Assembly (NCBI GenBank): GCA_910577405.1 | Contig: CAJTMG010000006.1 | Span: forward strand, 66,483 to 119,182 | Length of the DNA: 52,700 nucleotides | Direction: 5' to 3' | DNA from: an uncultured Oscillibacter sp. | GTDB lineage: Bacteria; Bacillota; Clostridia; Oscillospirales; Oscillospiraceae | Part shown: positions 17,238 to 23,889 of the stretch, one piece after another | How the letters are laid out: the number at the start of each line of letters is the position of its first letter | How positions within the stretch are numbered: the first letter of the stretch is position 1 | Translations under genes and position numbers: made by a program | Notes under the pieces: model-generated | Seen by the model: only the letters and a program-made list of their open reading frames with translations | The model's database searches: none | What the model was told of the DNA's origin: nothing

Positions 17238-17974
17238 TGCGCCCGCTCCTTTCGTATCTCTTCATCCGCGTTCACGTACTCCTGAAATTCCGGACTCCAC
17301 AGCCTGAACCGGCCCGCCTCTATCAGCGCCTTGTACCCGCGGGAATCCGTGACCAGCTCCGGCAAAATGACCCCCGCCCGGGCTTCGTCGTCTGCCCGAT
17401 GGGTGTCCGAGCCCGCAAGCCGATGGTACTCCGGGTGACGGCGGCACAACGACAAGGCTTCGTCATTGTGATTCTCATGGCGCGGGTTGCCGTTGATGAT
17501 CTCCGCGCCATGCACCGCCGTCTCCTGCACCGGCGCGCTGCCCTTCCGGTACGGGTGGGCGTGGATAATCAGCACCTCGTTCCGGAACCGGTCGAAAAAT
17601 TCCTGAGCGCTCATGCAGCAGGCGTATGGATGGCTCCGCAGCCACTGCTCATCTATGCCGTAAACAAGATAATCGTTGTCGTTCTCCGGGAACCGGAATT
17701 CCGCCCCCAGCAGCACCTGGAAGCCGACCTCGTCGCCCCGTTTCTTCGACGCGTGATAGCCGCTTAAAAAATGGTCCATCACCGCGTCCCAATTGTGTTC
17801 CGTGTCTATCCGCGACAGATACTCCGGATGCAGATGGTCCGTGACTACAAGGCCGCTGAACCCTTTCTTCACGTACCGGTCCACCACCTCCGCCGCCGTC
17901 AGACGCCCGCATTTGCTCGTCTCCGCCGTGTGGGTGTGTGGGTCGTATAAATAGCCCTTTTCCACTTCGTTCAT
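17234..17974 (-). CDS. PHP-domain metal-dependent phosphoesterase
   Basis: 246-residue PHP-family protein with metal ligands in the expected order: DPHTHTAETSKCG (residues 11-23), VVTDHLH near 44, GAEFRF near 91, LIIHAHPYR near 135 and AGSDTHRADD near 185. The active site is thus complete. PHP proteins hydrolyse phosphoesters such as histidinol phosphate or nucleotide phosphates; this one resembles small stand-alone members rather than the polymerase-linked ones. It overlaps the PfkB kinase by four bases, and lies 28 bases after lacI, so the three are likely one transcript. Confidence 0.85.
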   Translation of the reverse strand: MNEVEKGYLYDPHTHTAETSKCGRLTAAEVVDRYVKKGFSGLVVTDHLHPEYLSRIDTEHNWDAVMDHFLSGYHASKKRGDEVGFQVLLGAEFRFPENDNDYLVYGIDEQWLRSHPYACCMSAQEFFDRFRNEVLIIHAHPYRKGSAPVQETAVHGAEIINGNPRHENHNDEALSLCRRHPEYHRLAGSDTHRADDEARAGVILPELVTDSRGYKALIEAGRFRLWSPEFQEYVNADEEIRKERAQ

Positions 17975-18002
17975 CCCTTTGCTTTTTTCTCCGGCGGACC
18001 TC

Positions 18003-19004
18003 TTACCGCGTCCGGCAGGTCCCCCGCTTAATCAGAAACGGCATCAGAATCTGGTGGACATAGCCTTGGGTTCCGTTCTCGATCTTGTCCCGCAGCATAT
18101 CTACCGCCTGTACCGCCATATCCCGTTTGGGCTGTTCAATCGTCGTCAGGTCGATTCTTGGCAGCGCGGTGGACGAGATATTGTCAAACCCGATCAGGCT
18201 CAGCCGGCCCGGAATGTCAACCCCCGCTTCGTCCGCGGCCTTCAGAAGACCCAGGGCGTTGGAGTCTGTGGACGCAAAGACCGCCGTGTAATCTACCGGC
18301 TGCGCAAACAGTTCCTTTGCCAGCTGGTAGCCGTTGGTCACTGACGAATGGCTGTATTCGCTGTTGAAAAACCGGGATTGCAGACCCAACTCCTGACAGG
18401 CCCGGATGTAGCCCTCTGCCCGGAGCTGATGGGTCGTGGTGTGGCGGCGGCCGAAATAGAGAATCTCCCGATGGCCCAGCTCATAGAGATACTTTGTGCC
18501 GATGTATGTCCCCCGGCTGTTGTCCACTGCCACGTAGCTTTGAGGCTGGTCCCGCAGGTTCTCGCTCAGGAACACCGTGGGCACCTGGTCCGTGTACGCC
18601 CTGATATTCTCATACGTCTTCGGGCTTTGGGGCACGATCATAATCCCGTCCACCTGCCGCCCCAGCAGGAGTCTGACCACGGTTTTCTCCTGCTTCAGAT
18701 CCGGGCCGGAGTTGCACAGCATGATGTTGTACCCATGGCTGCGGGCGCTCATTTCCGCATGGTACGCCAGTTCTGACATAAACTGATTGTCAATCGACGG
18801 CACCACCAATCCGATCAGCCCTGTTTTCTTCGTCACCATCGAGCGGGCCACGTAGTTCGTTGTATAGCCCATCTCGTCGCACAGCTTGATGATCCGTTCC
18901 CGGGTATCGCTCCCGATCTGACGGCTCCCTGAAAGCGCCCGGGAGACCGTCGCATACGATACCCCTGCCGCTTTTGCTACGTCTTTCAGTGTCACACTCT
19001 TCAT
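18003..19004 (-). CDS. LacI-family transcriptional regulator
   Basis: 333 residues. The N-terminal HTH is canonical, VTLKDVAKAAGVSYATVSRALSG (residues 4-26), followed by the hinge and a periplasmic-binding-protein-like ligand domain (VGLIGLVVPSID-type start near 62; LIGFDNI near 275). It diverges from the three HAD genes and heads the PHP-PfkB transcript. Palindromes with AAACGTTT cores stand in its own leader and upstream of the HAD genes, so it probably controls both directions. The effector is unknown; a sugar or sugar phosphate is the usual case. Confidence 0.93.
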   Translation of the reverse strand: MKSVTLKDVAKAAGVSYATVSRALSGSRQIGSDTRERIIKLCDEMGYTTNYVARSMVTKKTGLIGLVVPSIDNQFMSELAYHAEMSARSHGYNIMLCNSGPDLKQEKTVVRLLLGRQVDGIMIVPQSPKTYENIRAYTDQVPTVFLSENLRDQPQSYVAVDNSRGTYIGTKYLYELGHREILYFGRRHTTTHQLRAEGYIRACQELGLQSRFFNSEYSHSSVTNGYQLAKELFAQPVDYTAVFASTDSNALGLLKAADEAGVDIPGRLSLIGFDNISSTALPRIDLTTIEQPKRDMAVQAVDMLRDKIENGTQGYVHQILMPFLIKRGTCRTR

Positions 19005-19069
19005 CGCTGCTCCCTCTCCCCTTCCCGCGCCGTCCCTGTCTCTTTACGGCGCTTTTTCTCTTTGGCTTT

Positions 19070-19084
19070 CTGTAAACGTTTCCG
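19070..19084. promoter_or_regulatory. LacI-type operator in the lacI leader
   Basis: TGTAAACGTTTCC has the perfect palindrome AAACGTTT at its core, as in LacI/CcpA-type operators. It lies between the predicted lacI promoter and the lacI start, suited to autoregulation. Confidence 0.6.
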
Positions 19085-19147
19085 TCCCATGGGGTGAAAA
19101 TCGCGGAAAACCTGTCTTCCTTCCCAGCTTCCCGCATGATTATCTTC

Positions 19148-19176
19148 AGAATATACGATTTCCTGTCCATTGTCAA
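19148..19176 (-). promoter_or_regulatory. Probable lacI promoter
   Basis: Minus strand TTGACA, 17 bases, TATTCT, about 145 bases before the lacI start codon. Confidence 0.6.
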
Positions 19177-19247
19177 TATCTTTCCCAATTTTTCACACCT
19201 TTGGGCAGAAAAACGAAAATACTGCCCGCTCTTCGTCGTTTGGCATA

Positions 19248-19277
19248 TTGACAAAGCGCTTTCCTTTCCTTTACAAT
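19248..19277 (+). promoter_or_regulatory. Promoter of the HAD-PGM operon with internal operator
   Basis: TTGACA, 18 bases, TACAAT. The perfect palindrome AAAGCGCTTT (19253-19262) starts on the last base of the -35 box and fills the spacer, so a bound LacI-family protein would block RNA polymerase. Confidence 0.75.
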
Positions 19278-19290
19278 ATCCTCAGAAAGA

Positions 19291-19305
19291 CCGCAAACGT
19301 TTACA
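19291..19305. promoter_or_regulatory. Second LacI-type operator before the HAD genes
   Basis: GCAAACGTTTACAC contains the same AAACGTTT core as the site in the lacI leader, in inverted orientation. It lies about 15 bases after the -10 box, near the start of the transcript. Confidence 0.65.
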
Positions 19306-19359
19306 CTTCCCTCCCATGCCACTTTCCGCTTTACTTCTTCATATAGGAGGACCATTCTT

Positions 19360-20094
19360 ATGAATCCTAACATTGATACCATCTTCTTTGACGTTGGCAA
19401 TACCCTCCGGATCGTCCTGAAAGAACAGGATTTCATCAACCGCGCGGAGGCCGGGCTGATGGAGCTGATTCAGACCTCCGAGTCCCATGACCAGCTCTTT
19501 GCCAAGTTGGAGGAGCGCTGGTCCAAATACCGCAAACTGTCCAAGTCTACCCTGCTGGACGCTTCCGAGGGCGAACTCTGGACACAGTATATGCTGCCCG
19601 ATTACGAGCCTAATCTGATCTTCGCCAACGCCCCGAAACTCACCCGGCTTTGGCGTGACCACGACGGACGCAGAGTCGCAAGGCCCGACGCGGTGGAGAC
19701 CATCAAGACCCTTCACGCCCGGGGCTACAAACTGGGCATCATTGCCAATACCGTCACCGAAACCGAAATCCCGGACTGGATGGCGGCCGACGGCGTTGCA
19801 CAGTGCTTTACCACCACCATCCTTTCCTCCAAGGTCCGGCTCCGGAAGCCCAATCCGGAAATCTATCACCTCGCCTGCCGCTGCATCCGCTCCAAGGAGG
19901 AAAACTGCGCTTACGTGGGCGATAACCCCGTCCGGGACGTGGAGGGCACCCAGGCCGCGGGCTTCGGCATGATGATTCGGATTGATGAGCCGGATACCCT
20001 GAACCGGGAGAAGGCCTCCGGGAAGGAGTTTACTCCTGATCATGTCATTACCGCCCTTTCCCAGCTGCTTGACATCTTCCCCGGGCGGAATTGA
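19360..20094 (+). CDS. HAD-like hydrolase 1 of 3
   Basis: 244-residue HAD superfamily protein. Motif I is IFFDVGNTLRI with the nucleophile D11, but the usual second Asp two residues later is Gly. Motif III lysine is in LRKPNPEIYHLA, and motif IV is AYVGDNPVRDVEG, so nucleophile, lysine and magnesium site are kept. The cap insertion is the all-helical type of subfamily IA. It is followed after 12 bases by a paralogue and then by a third; all share WTKW/WTQY-like cap residues and an ending of the type ITALSQLLDIFP. Substrate unknown. AGGAGG precedes the ATG. Confidence 0.85.
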   Translation: MNPNIDTIFFDVGNTLRIVLKEQDFINRAEAGLMELIQTSESHDQLFAKLEERWSKYRKLSKSTLLDASEGELWTQYMLPDYEPNLIFANAPKLTRLWRDHDGRRVARPDAVETIKTLHARGYKLGIIANTVTETEIPDWMAADGVAQCFTTTILSSKVRLRKPNPEIYHLACRCIRSKEENCAYVGDNPVRDVEGTQAAGFGMMIRIDEPDTLNREKASGKEFTPDHVITALSQLLDIFPGRN

Positions 20095-20106
20095 GGAGGG
20101 CCGGTT

Positions 20107-20832
20107 ATGACGGATCGACAGTTCAAAGCCGTCTTCTTCGATTTGGGCGGCACCCTTCGGATCGCGCTCCTGGAGGAACCCTGGATGCGGCACGCCAGAC
20201 GGAAAATGGCCGAAATCGCCGGCGCGGAAATGCCTTATGAGGACTTCTATCAGTTTGTCGAGAACCGTTACGCCGTCTATCGGAAATGGGCTACCGATGA
20301 AAACAGAGAGTCCAACGACCTGGAGCTTTGGACCAAATGGCTGCTCCCGGACTACAATCAGGAACGCGTCCGGCAGGTCTGCCATGAGCTCAGCTTCCAG
20401 TACCGGCAGTCCAAGGGCCGCAGGGTCTTGGTGGACGGCGGGCTGGAGGTCATCCGCGGGCTTTATGAGAGAGGCTATAAGCTGGGCATTATCTCCAACC
20501 TGATCGGCGAGCACGAGGTCCCGGACTGGCTGGAGGAGGACGGCCTGGACCAGTATTTTGATTCCGTTGTCCTGTCCTCCGTCTGCGGGCTGCGGAAACC
20601 GTGCTCCGAAATCTACCGTGTCGCCTGTCGGGATATCGGCGCTGAACCTTCGGACTGCGTTTCTGTCGCCGACAACGTCAAACGGGATATTACCGGCGCG
20701 AAAGAGGCTGGGATCGGCGCAAATATCATCTTCCGGTCCCCGGAGAAAAAACACGCCGTCGAATTCACCGAGGCCAACCGCCCTGACGCTGTCATTTCCG
20801 ATTTCCGCGAAATTCTGACCCTGCTTCCTTAA
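20107..20832 (+). CDS. HAD-like hydrolase 2 of 3
   Basis: 241 residues, paralogue of its two neighbours. Motif I is VFFDLGGTLRI (D12, again Gly instead of the second Asp), motif III lies in CGLRKPCSEIYRVA, and motif IV reads SVADNVKRDITGA, where GDN of the family has become ADN. The helical cap contains ELWTKWLLPDYN and YRQSKGRRVLVDGG, both shared with copy 3. The weakened motif IV suggests changed or reduced activity (inference). GAGGAGGGCC stands before the ATG. Same transcript as copy 1. Confidence 0.85.
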   Translation: MTDRQFKAVFFDLGGTLRIALLEEPWMRHARRKMAEIAGAEMPYEDFYQFVENRYAVYRKWATDENRESNDLELWTKWLLPDYNQERVRQVCHELSFQYRQSKGRRVLVDGGLEVIRGLYERGYKLGIISNLIGEHEVPDWLEEDGLDQYFDSVVLSSVCGLRKPCSEIYRVACRDIGAEPSDCVSVADNVKRDITGAKEAGIGANIIFRSPEKKHAVEFTEANRPDAVISDFREILTLLP

Positions 20833-20878
20833 ACGCTGCCATGCTTTTTTCAGTCTCTTTCAGGAGGTCGATTCTGCC

Positions 20879-21655
20879 ATGAATTCTGATATCCGTTTTA
20901 TCTTTCTTGATCTGGGCGGCACCTTCCGGGTGATCGACGAGGACCCCGCTTACCTCTCCGCCGCCCGGTCCGAAATCGCCAGACTCTGCGGCGTTCAGAC
21001 CAGCGACCCGAATCAGTGGTTCGCCGACGTCATCGAACCCCGCTATGACAAGTACCGCGAGTGGGCTTTGAAGTTTATGTGCGAGGCCCCGGAGGAAGTC
21101 CTCTGGACCCGCTGGCTGGCCTACGACCTGGACCGGGAACGTATCCGCAAATATGCCTCCGAGCTGACGTACCAGTACCGGCAGTCCAAGGGACGCAGGA
21201 CAGTCGTGGACGGCGGCGCGGATACCGTGAAGGAGCTTTGCGCCAGAGGGTATACCATGGGCATTATCAGCGACCTGGTGGGCTGCCGGGAGGTGGACGA
21301 GTGGCTGGACCGGGACGGTCTGCGGCCTTACTTCAAAACCGTGCAGCAGTCCTCTGTCACCTATGTCCGGAAGCCGGGGCCTGCCATCTATTACTACGCC
21401 CTGGATGAAACCGGCGCGCGGCCTGAGAATTGCTGCTACGTCGGCGATAACCTGAACCGGGATATCGTGGGCGCGAAGGCTGTGGATTTCGGTATGACCG
21501 TCGCCGTGCAGTACAACCGGAACAAGCCCCTGAAACTCACCGAGGAAAATATGCCCGACGCTAAGATCTATACCTTTCCGCAGCTCCTTGATTTCTTCCC
21601 CGCCGCCGGTCAGGTGGACACAAAACGGCTCATTTCTCCCGATGACGGACAATAA
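20879..21655 (+). CDS. HAD-like hydrolase 3 of 3
   Basis: 258 residues. Motif I is IFLDLGGTFRV (D11 with Gly at the second Asp position), motif III TYVRKPGPAIYYYA, motif IV CYVGDNLNRDIVGAK. It shares LWTRWLAYDLD and YRQSKGRRTVVDGG with copy 2, so the pair probably comes from a recent duplication. The C-terminal tail is longer than in the others. CAGGAGGTCG precedes the start. It is followed by the permuted phosphoglycerate mutase after 31 bases, and the four genes look like one transcript ending at the terminator at 23257-23345. Confidence 0.85.
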   Translation: MNSDIRFIFLDLGGTFRVIDEDPAYLSAARSEIARLCGVQTSDPNQWFADVIEPRYDKYREWALKFMCEAPEEVLWTRWLAYDLDRERIRKYASELTYQYRQSKGRRTVVDGGADTVKELCARGYTMGIISDLVGCREVDEWLDRDGLRPYFKTVQQSSVTYVRKPGPAIYYYALDETGARPENCCYVGDNLNRDIVGAKAVDFGMTVAVQYNRNKPLKLTEENMPDAKIYTFPQLLDFFPAAGQVDTKRLISPDDGQ

Positions 21656-21686
21656 TCATTCCTTTTCTTGATTGGAGGTCTTTCCT

Positions 21687-23255
21687 ATGTCTGTTTCTCT
21701 TCAAGGCGGCGCTCAGCTTGCTTCCGCCGTTAAAAAGGCTTATGAGCTGGGTCAGGACGATTACCATCTGGAACCCATGCTTCTGACCGAAAACAATACG
21801 CCGGTCGGTAAAATTTCCGATAACGACGCTGTGATTTTCTGCTGCCGCCGGGGCGAGCGGGAAATCGAGCTGACTGAAATGTTTACAGAGCCTGATTTCA
21901 ATAAAGTCCCCCGCCGCTGGCTCGAAAATCTCAGGTTCGTTATCATGACCATGTACCATGATAAGTTCAAGGACCTGCCCATCGCCTTCGCGCCTGCCAA
22001 GGTCCAGCGGCCTCTCGCCCAGGTCCTCAGTGAAGCCGGAAAATCCCAGTTCCATTGCGCCGAAAGTGAGAAGTTCGCCCACGTCACCTTCTTCTTCAAC
22101 GGCGGCGAAAATCAGCCCTTCCCCGGTGAGGACGACCTTTGCTTCCCCTCCCCTAAGGGCATCGATTTCGACCAGAAGCCGGAACTCTCCCTGCCTCAGG
22201 TCGCAGGGGCTGTCCGGGACGCGCTGGGGAAGTACGACTTTATTGTGACCAATTTCGCCAACGGAGACGTGATCGGTCATACCCAGAATACCCAGGCGAA
22301 AATTCAGGCCTGCGGCTTCGTCAGTCAGTACCTGGGGGAGGTCGTGGAGGACGCGCTTGCCAAAAATTACGTCGTTGCCATTACCGCCGACCATGGCAAT
22401 ATTGAGAAGCTCTATACCGCCGCTGGAAAGCCTGACGGCGCTCATACCACCAACCTGGTGCCCTTCATTTTAATCGACCCCGCCGACCCTGCTCCCATTC
22501 AGCTCCGGGACGGCTCCCTGGGTGATGTTGCGCCTACCGTGCTGGACGTGATGGGTATCCAGCAGCCCGCTGAAATGGACGGCGCTTCCCTCTGCTCCGG
22601 TAAAAACTGGGGCGATGGACGGAAGATGCTCCTCATAATCTGCGACGGCTGGGGATTGGGGACAGGCGACGATGGGGACGCAATCTTCCTTGCTGACACG
22701 CCTTATTGGGATGCTTTGCTGACCCAACGCTCCTGGTCCAAGCTGCGGGCCTCCGGCGACGCTGTGGGCCTGGGCGCGGGGAAGGCCGGGAATTCCGAAG
22801 CCGGGCATTCCAACCTGGGCGCGGGGCGGTGCGTGATGCAGGATGACGTTCGTCTGGACGCCGCGGTGAAGGACGGGAGCTTTAAGCAGAATCCTGTTTT
22901 CCTCAGCGCCATTCAGCACGCGAAGGACCACAATTCCGCCCTGCACCTCTTGTCTTACCTCACTTACAAGTCCTCTCACGGCTGTATCGACTACCCTCTC
23001 CAGATTTGCGAGATGGCCCGGGAGCATGGTCTTGAACGGGTGTTCCTCCATATCATTTTCGACGGGCGTTCCACTGACCCTGGTTCCGCTCCCGCGCTCC
23101 TGGCCGAGACCGACCAAAGACTGAAGCAGATCGGCGTCGGACGGATTGTCGATGGCGTAGGGCGCGGCGTCGTCCTTGACAGAGACAAGAATTACGACAA
23201 GGTCAAGCGCGCTTACGATGCCATGGTCGACGGCGTTGGGAGCTTTTATCAGTAA
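21687..23255 (+). CDS. Phosphoglycerate mutase (cofactor-independent type), circularly permuted
   Basis: 522 residues whose parts match the cofactor-independent phosphoglycerate mutase, but in rotated order. It begins with what is normally the second half (GDALIF-like DNDAVIFCCRRGER, ESEKFAHVTFFFNGG, NFANGDVIGHTQ, ITADHGN, DVAPTVLDVMGIQQPAEM) and only then, from Met314, gives the normal N-terminus (MLLIICDGWGLG, GNSEAGHSNLGAGR, FDGRSTDP, GRGVVLDRD, VKRAYD). All seven metal-site residues are present: D194, H198, H253 for one site and D320, S370, D235, H236 for the other. Total length equals that of a normal enzyme, so this is a rotation and not a fusion. Some substrate residues differ (DGRD to DGRS, NFRADR to CRRGER). 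GGAGG precedes the ATG at 21687. It may have a new substrate. Confidence 0.88.
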   Translation: MSVSLQGGAQLASAVKKAYELGQDDYHLEPMLLTENNTPVGKISDNDAVIFCCRRGEREIELTEMFTEPDFNKVPRRWLENLRFVIMTMYHDKFKDLPIAFAPAKVQRPLAQVLSEAGKSQFHCAESEKFAHVTFFFNGGENQPFPGEDDLCFPSPKGIDFDQKPELSLPQVAGAVRDALGKYDFIVTNFANGDVIGHTQNTQAKIQACGFVSQYLGEVVEDALAKNYVVAITADHGNIEKLYTAAGKPDGAHTTNLVPFILIDPADPAPIQLRDGSLGDVAPTVLDVMGIQQPAEMDGASLCSGKNWGDGRKMLLIICDGWGLGTGDDGDAIFLADTPYWDALLTQRSWSKLRASGDAVGLGAGKAGNSEAGHSNLGAGRCVMQDDVRLDAAVKDGSFKQNPVFLSAIQHAKDHNSALHLLSYLTYKSSHGCIDYPLQICEMAREHGLERVFLHIIFDGRSTDPGSAPALLAETDQRLKQIGVGRIVDGVGRGVVLDRDKNYDKVKRAYDAMVDGVGSFYQ

Positions 23256-23256
23256 G

Positions 23257-23345
23257 AAAGAGGGCGCGGGGACGGCAGTTTTTGTATTCTCTTTTAACTG
23301 CCCTTTTCGTCTGCTCCTTTCTTCTCCCTCCCCCCGCCCTCTTTT
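23257..23345 (+). terminator. Large nested hairpin after the permuted mutase
   Basis: AAAGAGGGCGCGGGGA pairs with TCCCCCCGCCCTCTTT with one mismatch, and an inner stem GGCAGTT/AACTGCC lies between them; a short T run follows. Probably terminates the HAD-PGM transcript. Confidence 0.65.
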
Positions 23346-23421
23346 CTGAAACATTGGTCTGTGTCTTTGACATGGACCTTTGTTTTTTTGCGCTCCCCCT
23401 CTCTTCTATCTTTACGCATCC

Positions 23422-23458
23422 GGAACCCTTTGCTTTTTTTGCGGGGTTCCATTTTTTA
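23422..23458 (+). terminator. Terminator-like hairpin before blaI
   Basis: GGAACCC and GGGGTTCC form a stem around a T-rich loop, followed by ATTTTTT. It ends directly before the blaI -35 box and would isolate that operon from read-through. Confidence 0.65.
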
Positions 23459-23459
23459 C

Positions 23460-23488
23460 TTGACTTTGATGTACTATCGTGGTAGTAT
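23460..23488 (+). promoter_or_regulatory. blaI promoter with overlapping BlaI operator
   Basis: TTGACT, 17 bases, TAGTAT. The inverted repeat TACTATCGTGGTAGTA (23472-23487) covers the spacer and the -10 box. It has the TACTA/TAGTA half-sites typical of BlaI/MecI operators. Confidence 0.8.
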
Positions 23489-23496
23489 TGACTCGT

Positions 23497-23514
23497 AAAC
23501 TATTGCAGTAGTTT
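23497..23514. promoter_or_regulatory. Second BlaI-type operator
   Basis: AAACTATTGCAGTAGTTT is a near-perfect palindrome with the same half-site type (ACTA/TAGT), located around the expected transcript start and just before the blaI ribosome binding site. Confidence 0.75.
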
Positions 23515-23532
23515 TGCAGAAAGGAACACATT

Positions 23533-23889
23533 ATGAAACTGTTTGATTCGGAACTGAAGGTCATGGACGTGCTCTGGCGTACCGGGGACCAGACCGCCAA
23601 GGAAATCGCCCGGCTGCTGAGGATGTCCGTGGGCTGGAACGTCAATACTACTTACACCGTAATCAAAAAATGCGTGGCAAAAGGAGCCGTTCAGAGAAGC
23701 GAGCCGAATTTCCTCTGCCATGCCCTGGTGAGCAAGGAGGACATCCAGGCCGAGGAAACCAGCGCCTTGATCGGAAAGCTCTTCGACGGCGCGCCGGACC
23801 TCCTGTTTGCCTCCCTCCTGAACCACGGGAATCTTTCGGCGGAACAGATCGCGCGGCTCCGGGCTTTGGTGGAGGAGATGGATTCATGA
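23533..23889 (+). CDS. BlaI/MecI-family repressor
   Basis: 118-residue winged-helix repressor. The N-terminal part DSELKVMDVLWRTGDQTAKEI and the recognition segment WNVNTTYTVIKKCVAKGAV (about 39-57) are diagnostic; the C-terminal helices (SALIGKLFDGAPDLL) form the dimerisation part. Family members repress genes until a BlaR1-like membrane protease leads to their cleavage. The next gene is such a protein and starts inside this stop codon (ATGA). Two BlaI-type palindromes lie in the promoter. AGAAAGGAAC precedes the ATG. Confidence 0.93.
   Translation: MKLFDSELKVMDVLWRTGDQTAKEIARLLRMSVGWNVNTTYTVIKKCVAKGAVQRSEPNFLCHALVSKEDIQAEETSALIGKLFDGAPDLLFASLLNHGNLSAEQIARLRALVEEMDS

Noticed and set aside
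19339..20754. 471-codon frame on the minus strand
   Set aside because: Antisense to two HAD genes with complete motifs.
21687..23255. The mutase as a fusion of two partial genes or a frameshifted pair
   Set aside because: One open frame covers each part of the enzyme exactly once, with all seven metal ligands and normal total length.
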